DNA of 64,000 nucleotides from NCBI GenBank assembly GCA_038881895.1, contig JAVZOV010000001.1, positions 186,001 through 250,000 on the forward strand, read 5' to 3'. Positions 19,863 to 28,769 of this stretch are shown one piece after another. The stretch comes from Thermoprotei archaeon (GTDB lineage Archaea > Thermoproteota > Thermoprotei > Gearchaeales > WAQG01). Both the position numbers and the translations under genes were made by a program. Each line of letters begins with the position of its first letter. The stretch's first letter is position 1. Below the pieces are notes generated by a model that saw only the letters and a program-made list of their open reading frames with translations, was not told where the DNA came from and made no database searches.

Positions 19863-20621
19863 TTATTTATATATAAATATAAGATTTATGTAAAGTAGAA
19901 TTAATGATATTAATAAACCTTGTTCAACTCTCAAACCTTTCGTGTAAGCAAGGATGAATCCCAATATTATCAGAGACCATGATTGAAAAATCAAGAGAAC
20001 ATACTCATTTGAGAGATTAAACATAAATAAAAAACTATGCGTCACGTGTAACACAAAAATAGGTATCACACTTAACTCTAACAATAACAAATGACCAAAC
20101 TTCCACTTATTAAAAAACAATGATGCTAACACATCACTAAAGAAGTATATTAATAACCAAGTTAACAATGAATAAACAATGTAATTCTTATTTGTGAATG
20201 TATAAAAGAATCCCAAAGGAGTTAAGTGAACCATATAAGGAATGTAAATATAGGAAATAAGCAACAGAGTTGTAAGAGGCAACCTAATCAAACGTCTTTC
20301 GCTTATCTTTGAAATGATCAGTGATAGCATTATCCCATATAGGATCTTTGTTGTTATGCTTTGTTTAGAGAATTCCACATTTTTTTCTGTTAACAATTTA
20401 TAAGCTTCTTGCCCTTCTTCAGATAATGTGTACCGTTTATCAGATGTTTGAATTACTAACTTTTCAAGTATGTTTAAATGATAATAAAGCGATCCTACAC
20501 TAATTCCAGTATAATTTTTTAGATCCGTAAACCTAACAGCGCCCCTCTCACCTATAAAAATTAAAATTTTTCTCCTAATCTCGCTACCAAGCACATCATA
20601 CAGCTCATGCTTATCTTTCAT
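19863..20621 (-). CDS. Membrane-anchored winged-helix transcription regulator
   Basis: 252 residues. The N-terminal 85 residues form an ArsR-like winged helix: LGSEIRRKILIFIGERGAVR, then the recognition region ISVGSLYYHLNILEKL, then the wing TSDKRYTLSEEG. The remainder has about five membrane segments. Regulators fused to membrane domains are common in archaea and may sense membrane or external signals. It converges on the MoxR cluster with a 6-base gap, so it could regulate it, but no operator is visible. Confidence 0.75.
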   Translation of the reverse strand: MKDKHELYDVLGSEIRRKILIFIGERGAVRFTDLKNYTGISVGSLYYHLNILEKLVIQTSDKRYTLSEEGQEAYKLLTEKNVEFSKQSITTKILYGIMLSLIISKISERRLIRLPLTTLLLISYIYIPYMVHLTPLGFFYTFTNKNYIVYSLLTWLLIYFFSDVLASLFFNKWKFGHLLLLELSVIPIFVLHVTHSFLFMFNLSNEYVLLIFQSWSLIILGFILAYTKGLRVEQGLLISLILLYINLIFIYK

Positions 20622-20931
20622 ACTGTTATAATATCATTGCGCCCGTTTATATTTTTAAAATGAATTATTACATATACTCTGATGATTTATAAAAGACTTC
20701 GTCAAGTTCTCAGATCTCATAAAAGAATTTCTTTCATATTCATATCATCAGTGATGTTCTATTCTGAAAACAATCTCTAAGAGGATTCATACTCATAGTT
20801 AAGAAAAGCTGGAGGTTAAAAGGTCATCATTTAAGTTTGTTCTATGACCTTTGTTGTAAGGTCTTCAGAGGCACTATTATAAATTACAACCAAAAACTTT
20901 TTATTTTTGCATTTCATGAGGAATATGTGAT
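20622..20931. promoter_or_regulatory. Divergent intergenic region with a 9-bp inverted repeat
   Basis: A 310-base gap between the membrane regulator (minus) and a small gene (plus). It contains AAAGGTCAT at 20819-20827 and its exact complement ATGACCTTT at 20844-20852, separated by 16 bases. The spacing of half-site centres (about 25 bases) could suit a dimeric regulator or an RNA hairpin. It lies about 80 bases before the plus-strand start. No ORF is seen. Confidence 0.35.
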
Positions 20932-21204
20932 ATGTCCGCTCAAAAGATACCTGAGAGGAGACTCCGCATAAGAAGAAAGGAAACAGTAAAAATTGGTAAG
21001 GCACATATAAATCCTGTAACTATGAAGGATTTGGGAATAGCAAGTAGGGTTGAGATTGTTTTAGTTGGTAAAAGACGGTTTACTTTTGATGCTGTAGAAG
21101 ATGTTAATGTTCCATCAAATGAAGTTTGGATCAATAGTGATGATGCAAAAACTAATGGTATAGCGGACAATAGCATAGCAACAGTAAGAGCTGAACGTAG
21201 TTAA
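20932..21204 (+). CDS. Conserved-looking small protein, unknown function
   Basis: 90 residues, very basic at the N-terminus (RRLRIRRKETVKIGK), then a compact beta-rich domain with patterns such as GKAHINPVTMKDLGI and DAVEDVNVPSNEVWINSDD. It resembles small beta-barrel folds (AbrB-like or the double-psi barrel N-domains of AAA ATPases), but this is a guess from shape only. Codon use matches the neighbours, so it is probably real. A 20-base perfect palindrome overlaps its stop codon. Confidence 0.55.
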   Translation: MSAQKIPERRLRIRRKETVKIGKAHINPVTMKDLGIASRVEIVLVGKRRFTFDAVEDVNVPSNEVWINSDDAKTNGIADNSIATVRAERS

Positions 21205-21220
21205 CTTACTGGTAAGTTAA
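21201..21220. repeat. Perfect 9-2-9 palindrome at a gene end
   Basis: TTAACTTAC (21201-21209) and its exact complement GTAAGTTAA (21212-21220) are separated by two bases and overlap the stop codon of the preceding small gene. It may be a transcription-termination hairpin or an old insertion junction; IS607 relic sequence starts about 22 bases later. Confidence 0.4.
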
Positions 21221-21242
21221 TACTCTACCTTGGTTAAAATCA

Positions 21243-21955
21243 GGGTTGAGCAGCAGTTTCCAAATAGTTAACTTCATATGTTCTAGGGTAATGCTCTAAT
21301 AGTTATGGTAGTGCTTGGTGTTCTATTCAACTATGAATCAAATCAGGAGGTTAGAGAACTCTTATAGAGGATTTTAGGGATATGGTGAACTTCTGCATTG
21401 AGAAAGCGTTTAAGATGAACGTAACCAGCTACGCCAGACTCAGGAAGCTCTGGGAATGGTAGAGGAAAGGGATTATTAGAGCTGTTAGGCTCCTAACGGG
21501 TAAGCTAAGATATCCTAAGAGAGGTTGAAAGGTTATGGAGGCGTCTTGACTGAGATGTTAAATATTTTTGCCACGTCTTTAGGTCTAAGCAGTTCCTAGC
21601 AATCTCTAGACATCATCAAGACTAAAGTAGTCAAGCTCTATTTAAATTTATCTCCTTTGAAACAGTTTCTAAGGGCATAGTCATAGAAGACTTGAAGGGA
21701 ATACGTAAACACATGAACCATGGCAAGATGCTCAACCGAAGACTCCACTCATGGAACTTCAAGCCTGTGCCCGGTATGTGGTGGAAAATTAGCACCGAGT
21801 GTGCATAGGCTTTAAGGTGTAACTCATGCGGATACAAAAAGATAGAGATGTAATTACGTGTATTAATCTGCTCAGGATGTGGGGAGTTTCCGTTGACCCC
21901 GAAAGCCATCCATGAAACTTTGGCAGAGATGGAACGGATAGCAATAAAACGTTAA
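21243..21955. mobile_element. Decayed, rearranged IS607-type element (tnpA/tnpB fragments)
   Basis: A mosaic of broken transposon pieces. The IS left end (GGGTTGAGCAGCAG, 21243) is followed by plus-strand traces of the TnpA helix-turn-helix: LWEW, stop, RKGIIRAV and TGKLRYP at about 21450-21525, compared with LWKWQRKGIIRTV in the copy at 61.8 kb. Then comes the same domain in reverse orientation (minus-strand ELLRPKDVAKIFNIS at about 21555-21600) with its own left end (about 21630-21675). Then a plus-strand TnpB C-terminal part: VIEDLKGIRKHMN at 21679, a zinc ribbon CPVCGGKLAP at 21770, and a frameshifted tail ending IAIKR. Stops and frameshifts show it is dead. The opposed orientations imply two insertions or an inversion. 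Confidence 0.75.
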
Positions 21956-22034
21956 CTATTCAACAACGGTCTTTCATTCCTAAACTTTCATTTAATATTC
22001 ACGTTAATAAGGAAGTCTTTGGTTTTTGGGATGA

Positions 22035-22245
22035 ATTGTTAAGCTTAATAAGTGTTTGGATGTGGTTCTGAATATAGCTCGCCTGTGGAGGCAAGGTTAA
22101 TAGGCTAGCTGATACAGCCCTTAAATGAAATGGAATGAAGTTAAACCCAAAGGGTAATGAACAACAAACCAATGAAAACATTAAAACAAGAACCCAACCA
22201 ACTTTAAACACAAAGAATATTGACATAAAATTAAATACTGGATTC
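22035..22245 (+). pseudogene. Probable second TnpB C-terminal remnant
   Basis: Between the IS607 relic and speE, plus-strand reading gives CLDVVLNIARLWRQG, two stops, then ADTALK and KWNEVKPKGNEQ-like sequence after frame changes. LDVVLNIARLW resembles the RuvC-III region (D-x-N-x-A-LNIA) of IS200/IS605 TnpB, and the Pro/Gly/Asn-rich tail resembles their C-termini. The match is by eye and short. No terminal structures were identified. Confidence 0.4.
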
Positions 22246-22275
22246 TTAGAATATTCACTATAGAGGTAAGATATA

Positions 22276-23124
22276 ATGAGTAAGTCAAGCGGAATTTTAA
22301 TAAGTGAGCCAGTTTCGCCATATAGCAGATTAGTAGTGCCTCTCTCTAAGGTTATTGTTGATAAAAAAACTAGATATCAACATGTTATTATAGCAGAAAC
22401 ATTAGATTTTGGTAAAGTATTAGTGCTTGATGATTATATACAATCAAGTAGTAATGATGAATTCTATTATCATGAATCGTTAGTTCATCCTGCACTTTTT
22501 ACTCATCCAAATCCTCAGGATGTACTTATAATTGGTGGTGGTGAAGGAGCAACGTTGCGTGAGGTTCTTAAACATGGAACTGTTAAGAAAGCTGTAATGG
22601 TTGACATTGATGGAGAATTACTGGATATTACTAAAGAATATCTGAGCGAAATGCATCAAGGGTCTTTTTTCGATCCGAGATCTGTAGTTCTAGTTGATGA
22701 TGGTTTTAAATATGTTATGAATACTCAGAATAAGTTTGATGTCGTTATCATAGATTTGATAGACCCATACATAGCTGAGAGTATAGCGTCACCTTTATAC
22801 GAGAAATATTTTTATGAAAGAGTTAAATCAATATTAAATGATGGAGGAATAATGGTTACTCAAGCAGGAAACTCATTTTTCTATAAAGATATATATCAAA
22901 AAGTTCTGTTAAACATACATCAAGTTTTTCCAATAGTCAGGGAATATGATATTTGGATTCCGTGTTATGGATATTCTGTAAATTACATACTCGGATCTCT
23001 CGCGAATGATCCTGGCAAATTAGATGCACAAACAATAAGATCTCTTATGATTCAACGTAATGTGAAAACACGTTTTTACTCACCAAAAATACATTTAAAT
23101 TGGTTTAGGGATGATGACATATGA
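22276..23124 (+). CDS. speE: Spermidine synthase-like aminopropyltransferase
   Basis: Transfers the aminopropyl group of decarboxylated AdoMet to a polyamine. At 282 residues it has the usual length. The decarboxylated-SAM site is DVLIIGGGEGATLREVLKH (about residue 80), with the preceding YYHESLVHPALFTHPNP. The catalytic loop aspartate is in DVVIIDLIDPYIAES (about residue 157). DxxDP is normally preceded by VIIxDxxD, as here. Substrate preference (putrescine, agmatine or longer amines) cannot be read. It overlaps the next gene by 4 bases. Confidence 0.9.
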   Translation: MSKSSGILISEPVSPYSRLVVPLSKVIVDKKTRYQHVIIAETLDFGKVLVLDDYIQSSSNDEFYYHESLVHPALFTHPNPQDVLIIGGGEGATLREVLKHGTVKKAVMVDIDGELLDITKEYLSEMHQGSFFDPRSVVLVDDGFKYVMNTQNKFDVVIIDLIDPYIAESIASPLYEKYFYERVKSILNDGGIMVTQAGNSFFYKDIYQKVLLNIHQVFPIVREYDIWIPCYGYSVNYILGSLANDPGKLDAQTIRSLMIQRNVKTRFYSPKIHLNWFRDDDI

Positions 23125-24083
23125 GTATACCACAAGTAATTCTTGATACTGCACAAAAAATAATGAACAAAGAAATTCGTGGCTCAACTCAATCAGCCAT
23201 TGAGGCAATGAACGCATTAGTAACCGGTCTTCATACAATAAAGGCGAACTCTATTGAGGAAATAGAAAATGATGTTAGAGAGTGGGGAAGAATACTTTTA
23301 AGTGCTCGCCCATCAAATATAATGCTCGCAAATAGCATAAGATACGTTTTAGATAAACTCAAAGACATGAGGACATATAGTTTTAATGAGGCAGTGGAAC
23401 GTATAACCCAGGATATAGTAAAACTTTCAGAAAAAATTAATGAGGCTGTTCAATTAATAACATTGATAGCATCACGACGTATAGAAGATGGAGATGTAAT
23501 ATTAACACACAGTTTAAGCACTACAGTACTAAAAGCACTATTTGCAGCTCAAGACGCAGGAAAAAATATATCGGTCATAGTCACTGAATCACGTCCTGAT
23601 TTTGAAGGACGTATAACGGCGAGTCAACTTGCCTCTAAAGGTATTCCTGTAACATTAATAGTAGACTCTGCAGTAAGATATGTGATGAAGGATGTCGATA
23701 AAGTTATAATAGGAGCTGAAGCTGTGGCAGCAAACGGTGCAATAGTAAATAAAATAGGAACATCAGTAGTAGCAATGGTAGCATACGAAGCACGCGTTCG
23801 TGTTCACGTATTAGCTGGCACATACAAGTTCAGTCCAGAAACGATGATAGGAATTCCAATAAAAATTGAGGAAAGAGATCCCACTGTTATACTACCTGAT
23901 GAGGTTAGAAAATCATATGGCTTGTTTAACGTTAAAGTAAGGGCTCCTATCTACGATTTAACACCACCGGAATACATTGATATGATAATTACAGAACGAG
24001 GAGTATTCCCACCACAAGCAGCGATACTCATTCTTAAAGAAAGCTACGGCTGGCCACCATTAAATCTTAACTTAACAATATAA
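23121..24083 (+). CDS. Archaeal eIF2B-alpha-like protein without isomerase residues
   Basis: 320 residues of the eIF2B alpha/beta/delta and ribose-1,5-bisphosphate isomerase superfamily. Relatives with sugar-phosphate isomerase activity need a Cys in the THC segment and an Asp in GADAI. Here the segments read ILTHSLSTTVLKAL (Ser in place of Cys, about residue 130) and VIIGAEAVAANGAIVNKIGT (Glu in place of Asp, about residue 193). The second matches the GAEG-V-NGG-INKIGT type of eukaryotic eIF2B alpha, and TESRPDFEG matches the eIF2B alpha TESQPD segment. An aIF2B-type or other binding role is therefore more likely than AMP-pathway isomerase activity. It is co-transcribed with speE (4-base overlap). 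Confidence 0.78.
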   Translation: MSIPQVILDTAQKIMNKEIRGSTQSAIEAMNALVTGLHTIKANSIEEIENDVREWGRILLSARPSNIMLANSIRYVLDKLKDMRTYSFNEAVERITQDIVKLSEKINEAVQLITLIASRRIEDGDVILTHSLSTTVLKALFAAQDAGKNISVIVTESRPDFEGRITASQLASKGIPVTLIVDSAVRYVMKDVDKVIIGAEAVAANGAIVNKIGTSVVAMVAYEARVRVHVLAGTYKFSPETMIGIPIKIEERDPTVILPDEVRKSYGLFNVKVRAPIYDLTPPEYIDMIITERGVFPPQAAILILKESYGWPPLNLNLTI

Positions 24084-24087
24084 CACC

Positions 24088-25128
24088 ATGGATGGTATAA
24101 ACCGAGTAATAAGAGATAAAGAATACCTTGAATGGAATAAAATATATTATCATGTAGTGGGTTACGAACATCCACCAGGGTATGCTCTAGCCTTTCCAAA
24201 GTATGCACCAACCGATAAGAAAACACCATGGTATAATGGTACAACTTATTATGAACGTCTCATACCGCACTACGGTGCTGAAGGCATTGATGCATCTATA
24301 AGCAAAATAAAGGAAAAAATAAAAAGCCTTACACGATGGGACAATGTTTTTGGTGCAAACGTTCCATTAATACCATTAGATCAGGTTAAAACAATATACA
24401 TACCTGAAACACGATTGTCCATCCTAGAAGGGAGAGATACTCTTGAACGTTTAGCATTAGAGTTAGTTGATATATTAAGTTCATACAGTAACATACCAAA
24501 GAACTTCTTCGGAGTAACCGGGACATTACTGATTGGAATACACAATGAACAAATTTCAGATATTGACTTAACAATTTCAGGCAAAAATTTAACAGAAAAA
24601 ATTAAAGACACGCTTAACTCAATTTTAGAAGATAGATCAAAAGGTTTCTCACGATACTCAATAAAAAATATTATTAACGATGCCTCCCATCACGGATTAT
24701 ACAGCACAAATATCTATCAATTATTCAATAGAATTTGGCATAAAGGATTTTTCAAAAAGAAACCATTCTCAATATCTCCAATAAAAACTGAGCAAGAAAC
24801 TACAAATACTTACGGGAAATATATTTATAGATCCCTAGGACCAATAGAATTAACAGCTATAATAAATAAACCTATAGATCCATTCTTTTCACCAATACGT
24901 TATGAGTTATGCAACGTATCAATACTCTCAGGACTACAGCTGACAGTAAATGAGTTAGTAAGTTATGATAGCTTTTATCTAGACTTACTAAAAGTTGGCG
25001 ATAGAATCTATGTGAAAGGATTATTACAGGAAGTTTTTGATACTTTAAATAAAGCAAAAACCTTCAGAGTAGCAATTGGTGTAAGGGAAGTAAAAACATT
25101 ATTAAAGATAGAGCAAAATCATCAGTAA
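24088..25128 (+). CDS. Predicted archaeal nucleotidyltransferase (COG1665-like)
   Basis: 346 residues. The centre carries a nucleotidyltransferase-like site, [26 protein letters not shown]: a GxxGS/T-like turn followed by DID at about residue 155. The N-terminal part has the unusual aromatic-rich segment [19 protein letters not shown]. The C-terminal part, [13 protein letters not shown], looks like a small beta domain. It matches the archaea-only group of predicted nucleotidyltransferases by general appearance; the substrate is unknown. It is 4 bases after the eIF2B-like gene and its 3' end overlaps convergent glyA by 7 bases. Confidence 0.65.
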   Translation: MDGINRVIRDKEYLEWNKIYYHVVGYEHPPGYALAFPKYAPTDKKTPWYNGTTYYERLIPHYGAEGIDASISKIKEKIKSLTRWDNVFGANVPLIPLDQVKTIYIPETRLSILEGRDTLERLALELVDILSSYSNIPKNFFGVTGTLLIGIHNEQISDIDLTISGKNLTEKIKDTLNSILEDRSKGFSRYSIKNIINDASHHGLYSTNIYQLFNRIWHKGFFKKKPFSISPIKTEQETTNTYGKYIYRSLGPIELTAIINKPIDPFFSPIRYELCNVSILSGLQLTVNELVSYDSFYLDLLKVGDRIYVKGLLQEVFDTLNKAKTFRVAIGVREVKTLLKIEQNHQ

Positions 25129-26432
25129 ATTAATGGAAGTTCTTTTAATGGTTCTTGTAGTTCTAAGTCGAAAGTATAGTGAATCTTAGTAAATTTAGAT
25201 CGAAAATCTATGACATCCCTCTTTATAATCTCTGGATTGATCTTATCAATAAGAACCTTCTTCATTAACTCTGCAATATATTTCATATCATTTTCTCTAA
25301 ATCCCCATCTGGTAAGCTCTTGAACGCCTAACCTTAAACCAGATGGGTCCTTTACCATTTCAGGCGTATCTCCTGGAATCATATTCTTATTTACTATTAT
25401 ATTAGCATGTTCAAGGGTAACAGCTGCATTAGTTCCTCCACCTAACTCGCGCACATTCAAAACCACTTGATGAGTTTTCGTAAAACCACTCTTCTCGCCA
25501 AGTACTTTAAACCCACTCTCATAAAGGGCCTGCGCCAATGCTTTCGAATTCCTTATTATTTGCTCAGCGTACGCTTCACCAAAATATTTCATTTCAATAC
25601 CTGTAATGGCTGTAGCTGCAAGTCTGTGTAAGTGATGATTTGAAACAAACACTGGAAATATCGTTTTACGATATGCCTTATAAATCTCTTCTATATTAGT
25701 CATTGCAATACCACCCTGAGGTCCAGGAAACGTTTTATGAGTGGAACTTGTGACTATATGAGCTCCATCATCTAACGGATTCGGAAAACGTTTACCAGCA
25801 ATTAACCCTAGCACATGAGCAGCATCATATATTAAGTATCCTCCCACATCTTCAACAGCAGGAAGCAATTCTTTTACTGGATGTGGAAATAGATAAAGCG
25901 AACCACCCAGTATAACAAGTCTCGGCCTAACCTCTTTAATAAGCTTAATAGCACTATCGACATCTATATTCATCTCTTCCGCATTAAAAGGTAATGATAT
26001 CTCCTCAAATCCTAATGCACCGAGCACACCAAATTTTGTATGACTAACATGAGAACCAGCATAAACGGGTGTTACCAATGCTTTTGTCCCTCTAACACCT
26101 AAAACATAAAACGCATTAGCATTAGCTATAGTACCGGAAATTGGTCTTAAATCAACATACTTAGCATTAAATAACTCACCCATTACCTTATTTGCGTACA
26201 CTTCAATCTCATCAATATAGATAAGACCTTGATAATATCTTTTATAAGGTAATCCTTCAGCGTACCTGTGCATCGCATCACTGAGATAAACCATATCTAC
26301 AAGAGGGGATGTGACGTTCTCAGACGCAATCATATTAATTGTTTCATATCCACGCCATCTATTATGCTTTTGAACTAATTCAATAACTTCTTTAGCTTCA
26401 TTAGGAATATTCTTTAAAAGACGCTCATCCAT
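25122..26432 (-). CDS. glyA: Serine hydroxymethyltransferase
   Basis: PLP enzyme interconverting serine and glycine with a one-carbon carrier (a tetrahydropterin in archaea). 436 residues. The PLP lysine is in [16 protein letters not shown] (about residue 233). Other landmarks are [12 protein letters not shown] near the N-terminus, [15 protein letters not shown], and [13 protein letters not shown]. The C-terminal [14 protein letters not shown] corresponds to the usual G-x-R-x-G-T region. It is slightly longer than bacterial GlyA, as archaeal forms are. Confidence 0.95.
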   Translation of the reverse strand: MDERLLKNIPNEAKEVIELVQKHNRWRGYETINMIASENVTSPLVDMVYLSDAMHRYAEGLPYKRYYQGLIYIDEIEVYANKVMGELFNAKYVDLRPISGTIANANAFYVLGVRGTKALVTPVYAGSHVSHTKFGVLGALGFEEISLPFNAEEMNIDVDSAIKLIKEVRPRLVILGGSLYLFPHPVKELLPAVEDVGGYLIYDAAHVLGLIAGKRFPNPLDDGAHIVTSSTHKTFPGPQGGIAMTNIEEIYKAYRKTIFPVFVSNHHLHRLAATAITGIEMKYFGEAYAEQIIRNSKALAQALYESGFKVLGEKSGFTKTHQVVLNVRELGGGTNAAVTLEHANIIVNKNMIPGDTPEMVKDPSGLRLGVQELTRWGFRENDMKYIAELMKKVLIDKINPEIIKRDVIDFRSKFTKIHYTFDLELQEPLKELPLIY

Positions 26433-26457
26433 ATTACCACCACTTTACTGTAATAAA

Positions 26458-26613
26458 CTAACCTAAATAAGTGTTATTATGAGAATTCTCTATATTCATA
26501 ACATCAAGTTCATCCTTCACCATGTTAACAAAATATTTAACAACTCTCTTCTTCATACCAGCTTTTATTAAAATATTAATAATCTGTTCCAACATTAATC
26601 TTGCATAACACAT
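26458..26613 (-). CDS. Possible small protein upstream of glyA
   Basis: A 51-codon frame, ATG 26613 to TAG 26458, reading MCYARLMLEQIINILIKAG at the N-terminus, an amphipathic and basic middle (MKKRVVKYFVNMVKDEL), and an Asn-rich tail. It ends 25 bases before the glyA start on the same strand and could be co-transcribed. No family is recognised and no clear ribosome-binding sequence is seen, so it may be chance. Confidence 0.3.
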   Translation of the reverse strand: MCYARLMLEQIINILIKAGMKKRVVKYFVNMVKDELDVMNIENSHNNTYLG

Positions 26614-26847
26614 TTGATTAAAATTAACTTAAACAAGCAAATTGCAGTTAAAATCATACGCTTCAAGATACAAATGAATAGTTTAACTGAATTCTTATAA
26701 TAATAGAAGCAAAAGCAGTTAAGAAATCTTCAACGCTTCTAGTTCACTCCTTATATAAAGATATAATCCTAAATGATGAAAATGATCACGCTTTAGAGTG
26801 GTGAGAAAATTAGATAAACAATATATGAATCTTGATAATCAGAAAAT
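26614..26847. other. AT-rich divergent intergenic region
   Basis: Between the possible small gene and the DUF371 gene no coding or RNA signature is seen. TATA-like stretches near 26750 (CTTATATAAAG) could drive the plus-strand DUF371 gene, leaving a leader of roughly 70 bases. Confidence 0.3.
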
Positions 26848-27282
26848 ATGATGCATGCAATCGATGTAATCTATGCAAAAGGGCATCCAAACATATTAGC
26901 TACTCATAGAACTACGTTCGAAATTACCAAGGAAAAATATCTCACAAAGAGGGGTAATTGTATAATAGGTATAGATGCAAATAAATCAGTCTTGGATTTA
27001 GACCCCTTATTAAAAAAATTAATCAGAACAGAGAACTCAAAAATTATACTACTACTAGAATCTAACAATGTCATAGAAGAGGTTCATGGTAAAGGCAGTT
27101 CAAAACTTACTCTAAACAATCCAGCAAGCATTGTGATAAGAAAAAGTAACTATATATCAGATAGAACACTAATGATAAACGCTGATAAAGCAGCAGCTGA
27201 TATAAGACGTGATCTCATAGAACACCTGCGTAAACCCAATAGCCTGTTAAAAATTACTGTTATCGCAGAGGTCATACCTTAA
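26848..27282 (+). CDS. DUF371 family archaeal protein
   Basis: 144 residues. The pattern YAKGHPNILATHRTTFEITK, then CIIGIDANKS, then KIILLLESNNVIEEVHGKGS and RTLMINADKAAADIRRDLIE is the signature of the archaeal DUF371 family, a small conserved protein of unknown role with a compact alpha/beta fold. The start may be either of two adjacent ATGs (26848 or 26851). The tRNA-Ser gene follows 47 bases downstream. Confidence 0.8.
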   Translation: MMHAIDVIYAKGHPNILATHRTTFEITKEKYLTKRGNCIIGIDANKSVLDLDPLLKKLIRTENSKIILLLESNNVIEEVHGKGSSKLTLNNPASIVIRKSNYISDRTLMINADKAAADIRRDLIEHLRKPNSLLKITVIAEVIP

Positions 27283-27329
27283 TATCTTAAAAATTTATTA
27301 ACAATGATTTTTAAGATATATATGCAGGT

Positions 27330-27436
27330 GCCGGGGTGACCGAGTGGTAAAGGTGGCGGCCTCGAGATCTATTATAAAAGGGGGACATGAAAGCCGTTGC
27401 CCTTTGGGCACGTGGGTTCGAATCCCACCCCCGGCG
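27330..27436 (+). tRNA. tRNA-Ser (CGA) with a 25-nt intron
   Basis: A complete cloverleaf: acceptor GCCGGGG (27330-27336) pairs with CCCCGGC (27429-27435), followed by the Ser discriminator G. The anticodon stem GCGGC pairs with GCCGT (27393-27397). The loop CTCGAG-A has anticodon CGA at 27363-27365. The long variable arm TGCCC-TTT-GGGCA marks a class II (Ser) tRNA. The T arm is GTGGG-TTCGAAT-CCCAC. An intron of about 25 nt (27367-27391) sits at the canonical 37/38 site and should be removed by the splicing endonuclease. CCA is not encoded. Confidence 0.93.
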
Positions 27437-27632
27437 TTAAAATAAAACTACTCAATGTTTATATTATTCTAGAAATTTGAAACTCTACATAGCTAAAGTT
27501 AGAAGATTTCTGTTTCTTTTAATAAGCCTTTCATCATACTGACTGGGCGCTGTCATGTGTGTCTGTTTTTAGGACTTAGAAGGAGATCAGAGTTTTTGCT
27601 CTGTGAATTAATTATTAATAATTGATTTGATG

Positions 27633-28769
27633 CTAGTAGTGTGTGTTCATTCTTGTCTGTTCGATTTGTTTTTCGTCGACACTTTTTTTGCTAATGTTTA
27701 TTGCTGTTTGTATGAGTTGTTTAATGTTGATTTTTTGTTGTGCTGAGATAGGTATTATGGGTGCTGGATTAAAAATCTGTTTAAGTATTTCGATTCTTTC
27801 GTTTATGATTTGTTCATCTAATAGGTCTATCTTGTTTGCTGCTATTACTATTTTATCCATATTGATGGAGAGTTCTTTTAGTATTGATGCTACGGTCTGA
27901 GTTCTGTATTTAAGGATTATTGGTTGATCAGATATGTCGATGACACTGATTATTGAATCTGATAGTCTTATATCGTCGAGTGTTAATCTGAATGAATGTA
28001 TCATTCTGGGATCTAATCCAGTCGCAAATCCTATTGTGTCGATTAGTAGATATCGTTTACCGCCTGTTCTGCATAAGTAATACTTACTTGAGAGCGTGGT
28101 GAATGGTTTACCTAGGGCAGGTCTTCTTAGGTTTGTTAAGTTGTTAAATAGTGTTGTCTTTCCAGCACCGTAATATCCTGAGAGAGCTATTATTGGTAAA
28201 CCTAATGATCTTCTCTGTTTTAATTGCATATAACGTTTTATACGAGCATGTTCTATTTCATTTTCTAGTTGGTTAATGCGTCTTTTTAGTTGTCCTATGG
28301 TTTTATGATAGGCATATTCACCTGAACTCTTTGGTCCAGGTTTATTCTTAAAGTAACGTATTGAAGCTTTTAATTTCTCATACGGCATAAACTTTAATAA
28401 TTTGGCTAACTCAATTTGTAGTTTTGAAATTTTATCAGATGCATTTTGGTCAAATATTTCTAACGTGAGATCATACCTATCAAGTACTTTCACGTTAAGC
28501 ATTCTCTCAAGGTTTAATTTTTGGATACTGTTCATTATATTATAAAGTATCAATGCCTCAATACCATCTTCTCTTATTTTGGTTTTAAGTTCATTAACTT
28601 TACCCGAGCCAAAAAGAAAACTAACGTTCTCTTTAGGCATAGTTTGTATAACTACACCAACAGGTTCGTAACCAATAGAACGAGCCATGTTACTTAAATC
28701 CTCAATATGTAACTTGTAAAGTATATGATCGTGCACATCAGTTTTTACATAACCTATTACGCATTTCAC
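27633..28769 (-). CDS. hflX: HflX-family GTPase
   Basis: A ribosome-associated GTPase of the HflX type, 378 residues. The N-terminal HflX domain contains FLFGSGKVNELKTKI. A glycine-rich and helical linker (NKPGPKSSGEYAYHKTIGQLK) follows, then the G domain: G1 LSGYYGAGKTTLFNNLTN at about residue 197, G2 threonine in KPFTTLSS, G3 LIDTIGF, G4 ANKIDLLD (NKxD), G5 PISA. It overlaps nadE by 4 bases. HflX proteins split or rescue stalled ribosomes. Confidence 0.92.
   Translation of the reverse strand: MKCVIGYVKTDVHDHILYKLHIEDLSNMARSIGYEPVGVVIQTMPKENVSFLFGSGKVNELKTKIREDGIEALILYNIMNSIQKLNLERMLNVKVLDRYDLTLEIFDQNASDKISKLQIELAKLLKFMPYEKLKASIRYFKNKPGPKSSGEYAYHKTIGQLKRRINQLENEIEHARIKRYMQLKQRRSLGLPIIALSGYYGAGKTTLFNNLTNLRRPALGKPFTTLSSKYYLCRTGGKRYLLIDTIGFATGLDPRMIHSFRLTLDDIRLSDSIISVIDISDQPIILKYRTQTVASILKELSINMDKIVIAANKIDLLDEQIINERIEILKQIFNPAPIIPISAQQKINIKQLIQTAINISKKSVDEKQIEQTRMNTHY

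Noticed and set aside
20745-20800. C/D box guide RNA (GTGATGT ... CTGA)
   Set aside because: The C box is imperfect, the spacing too short and no second box pair is seen.
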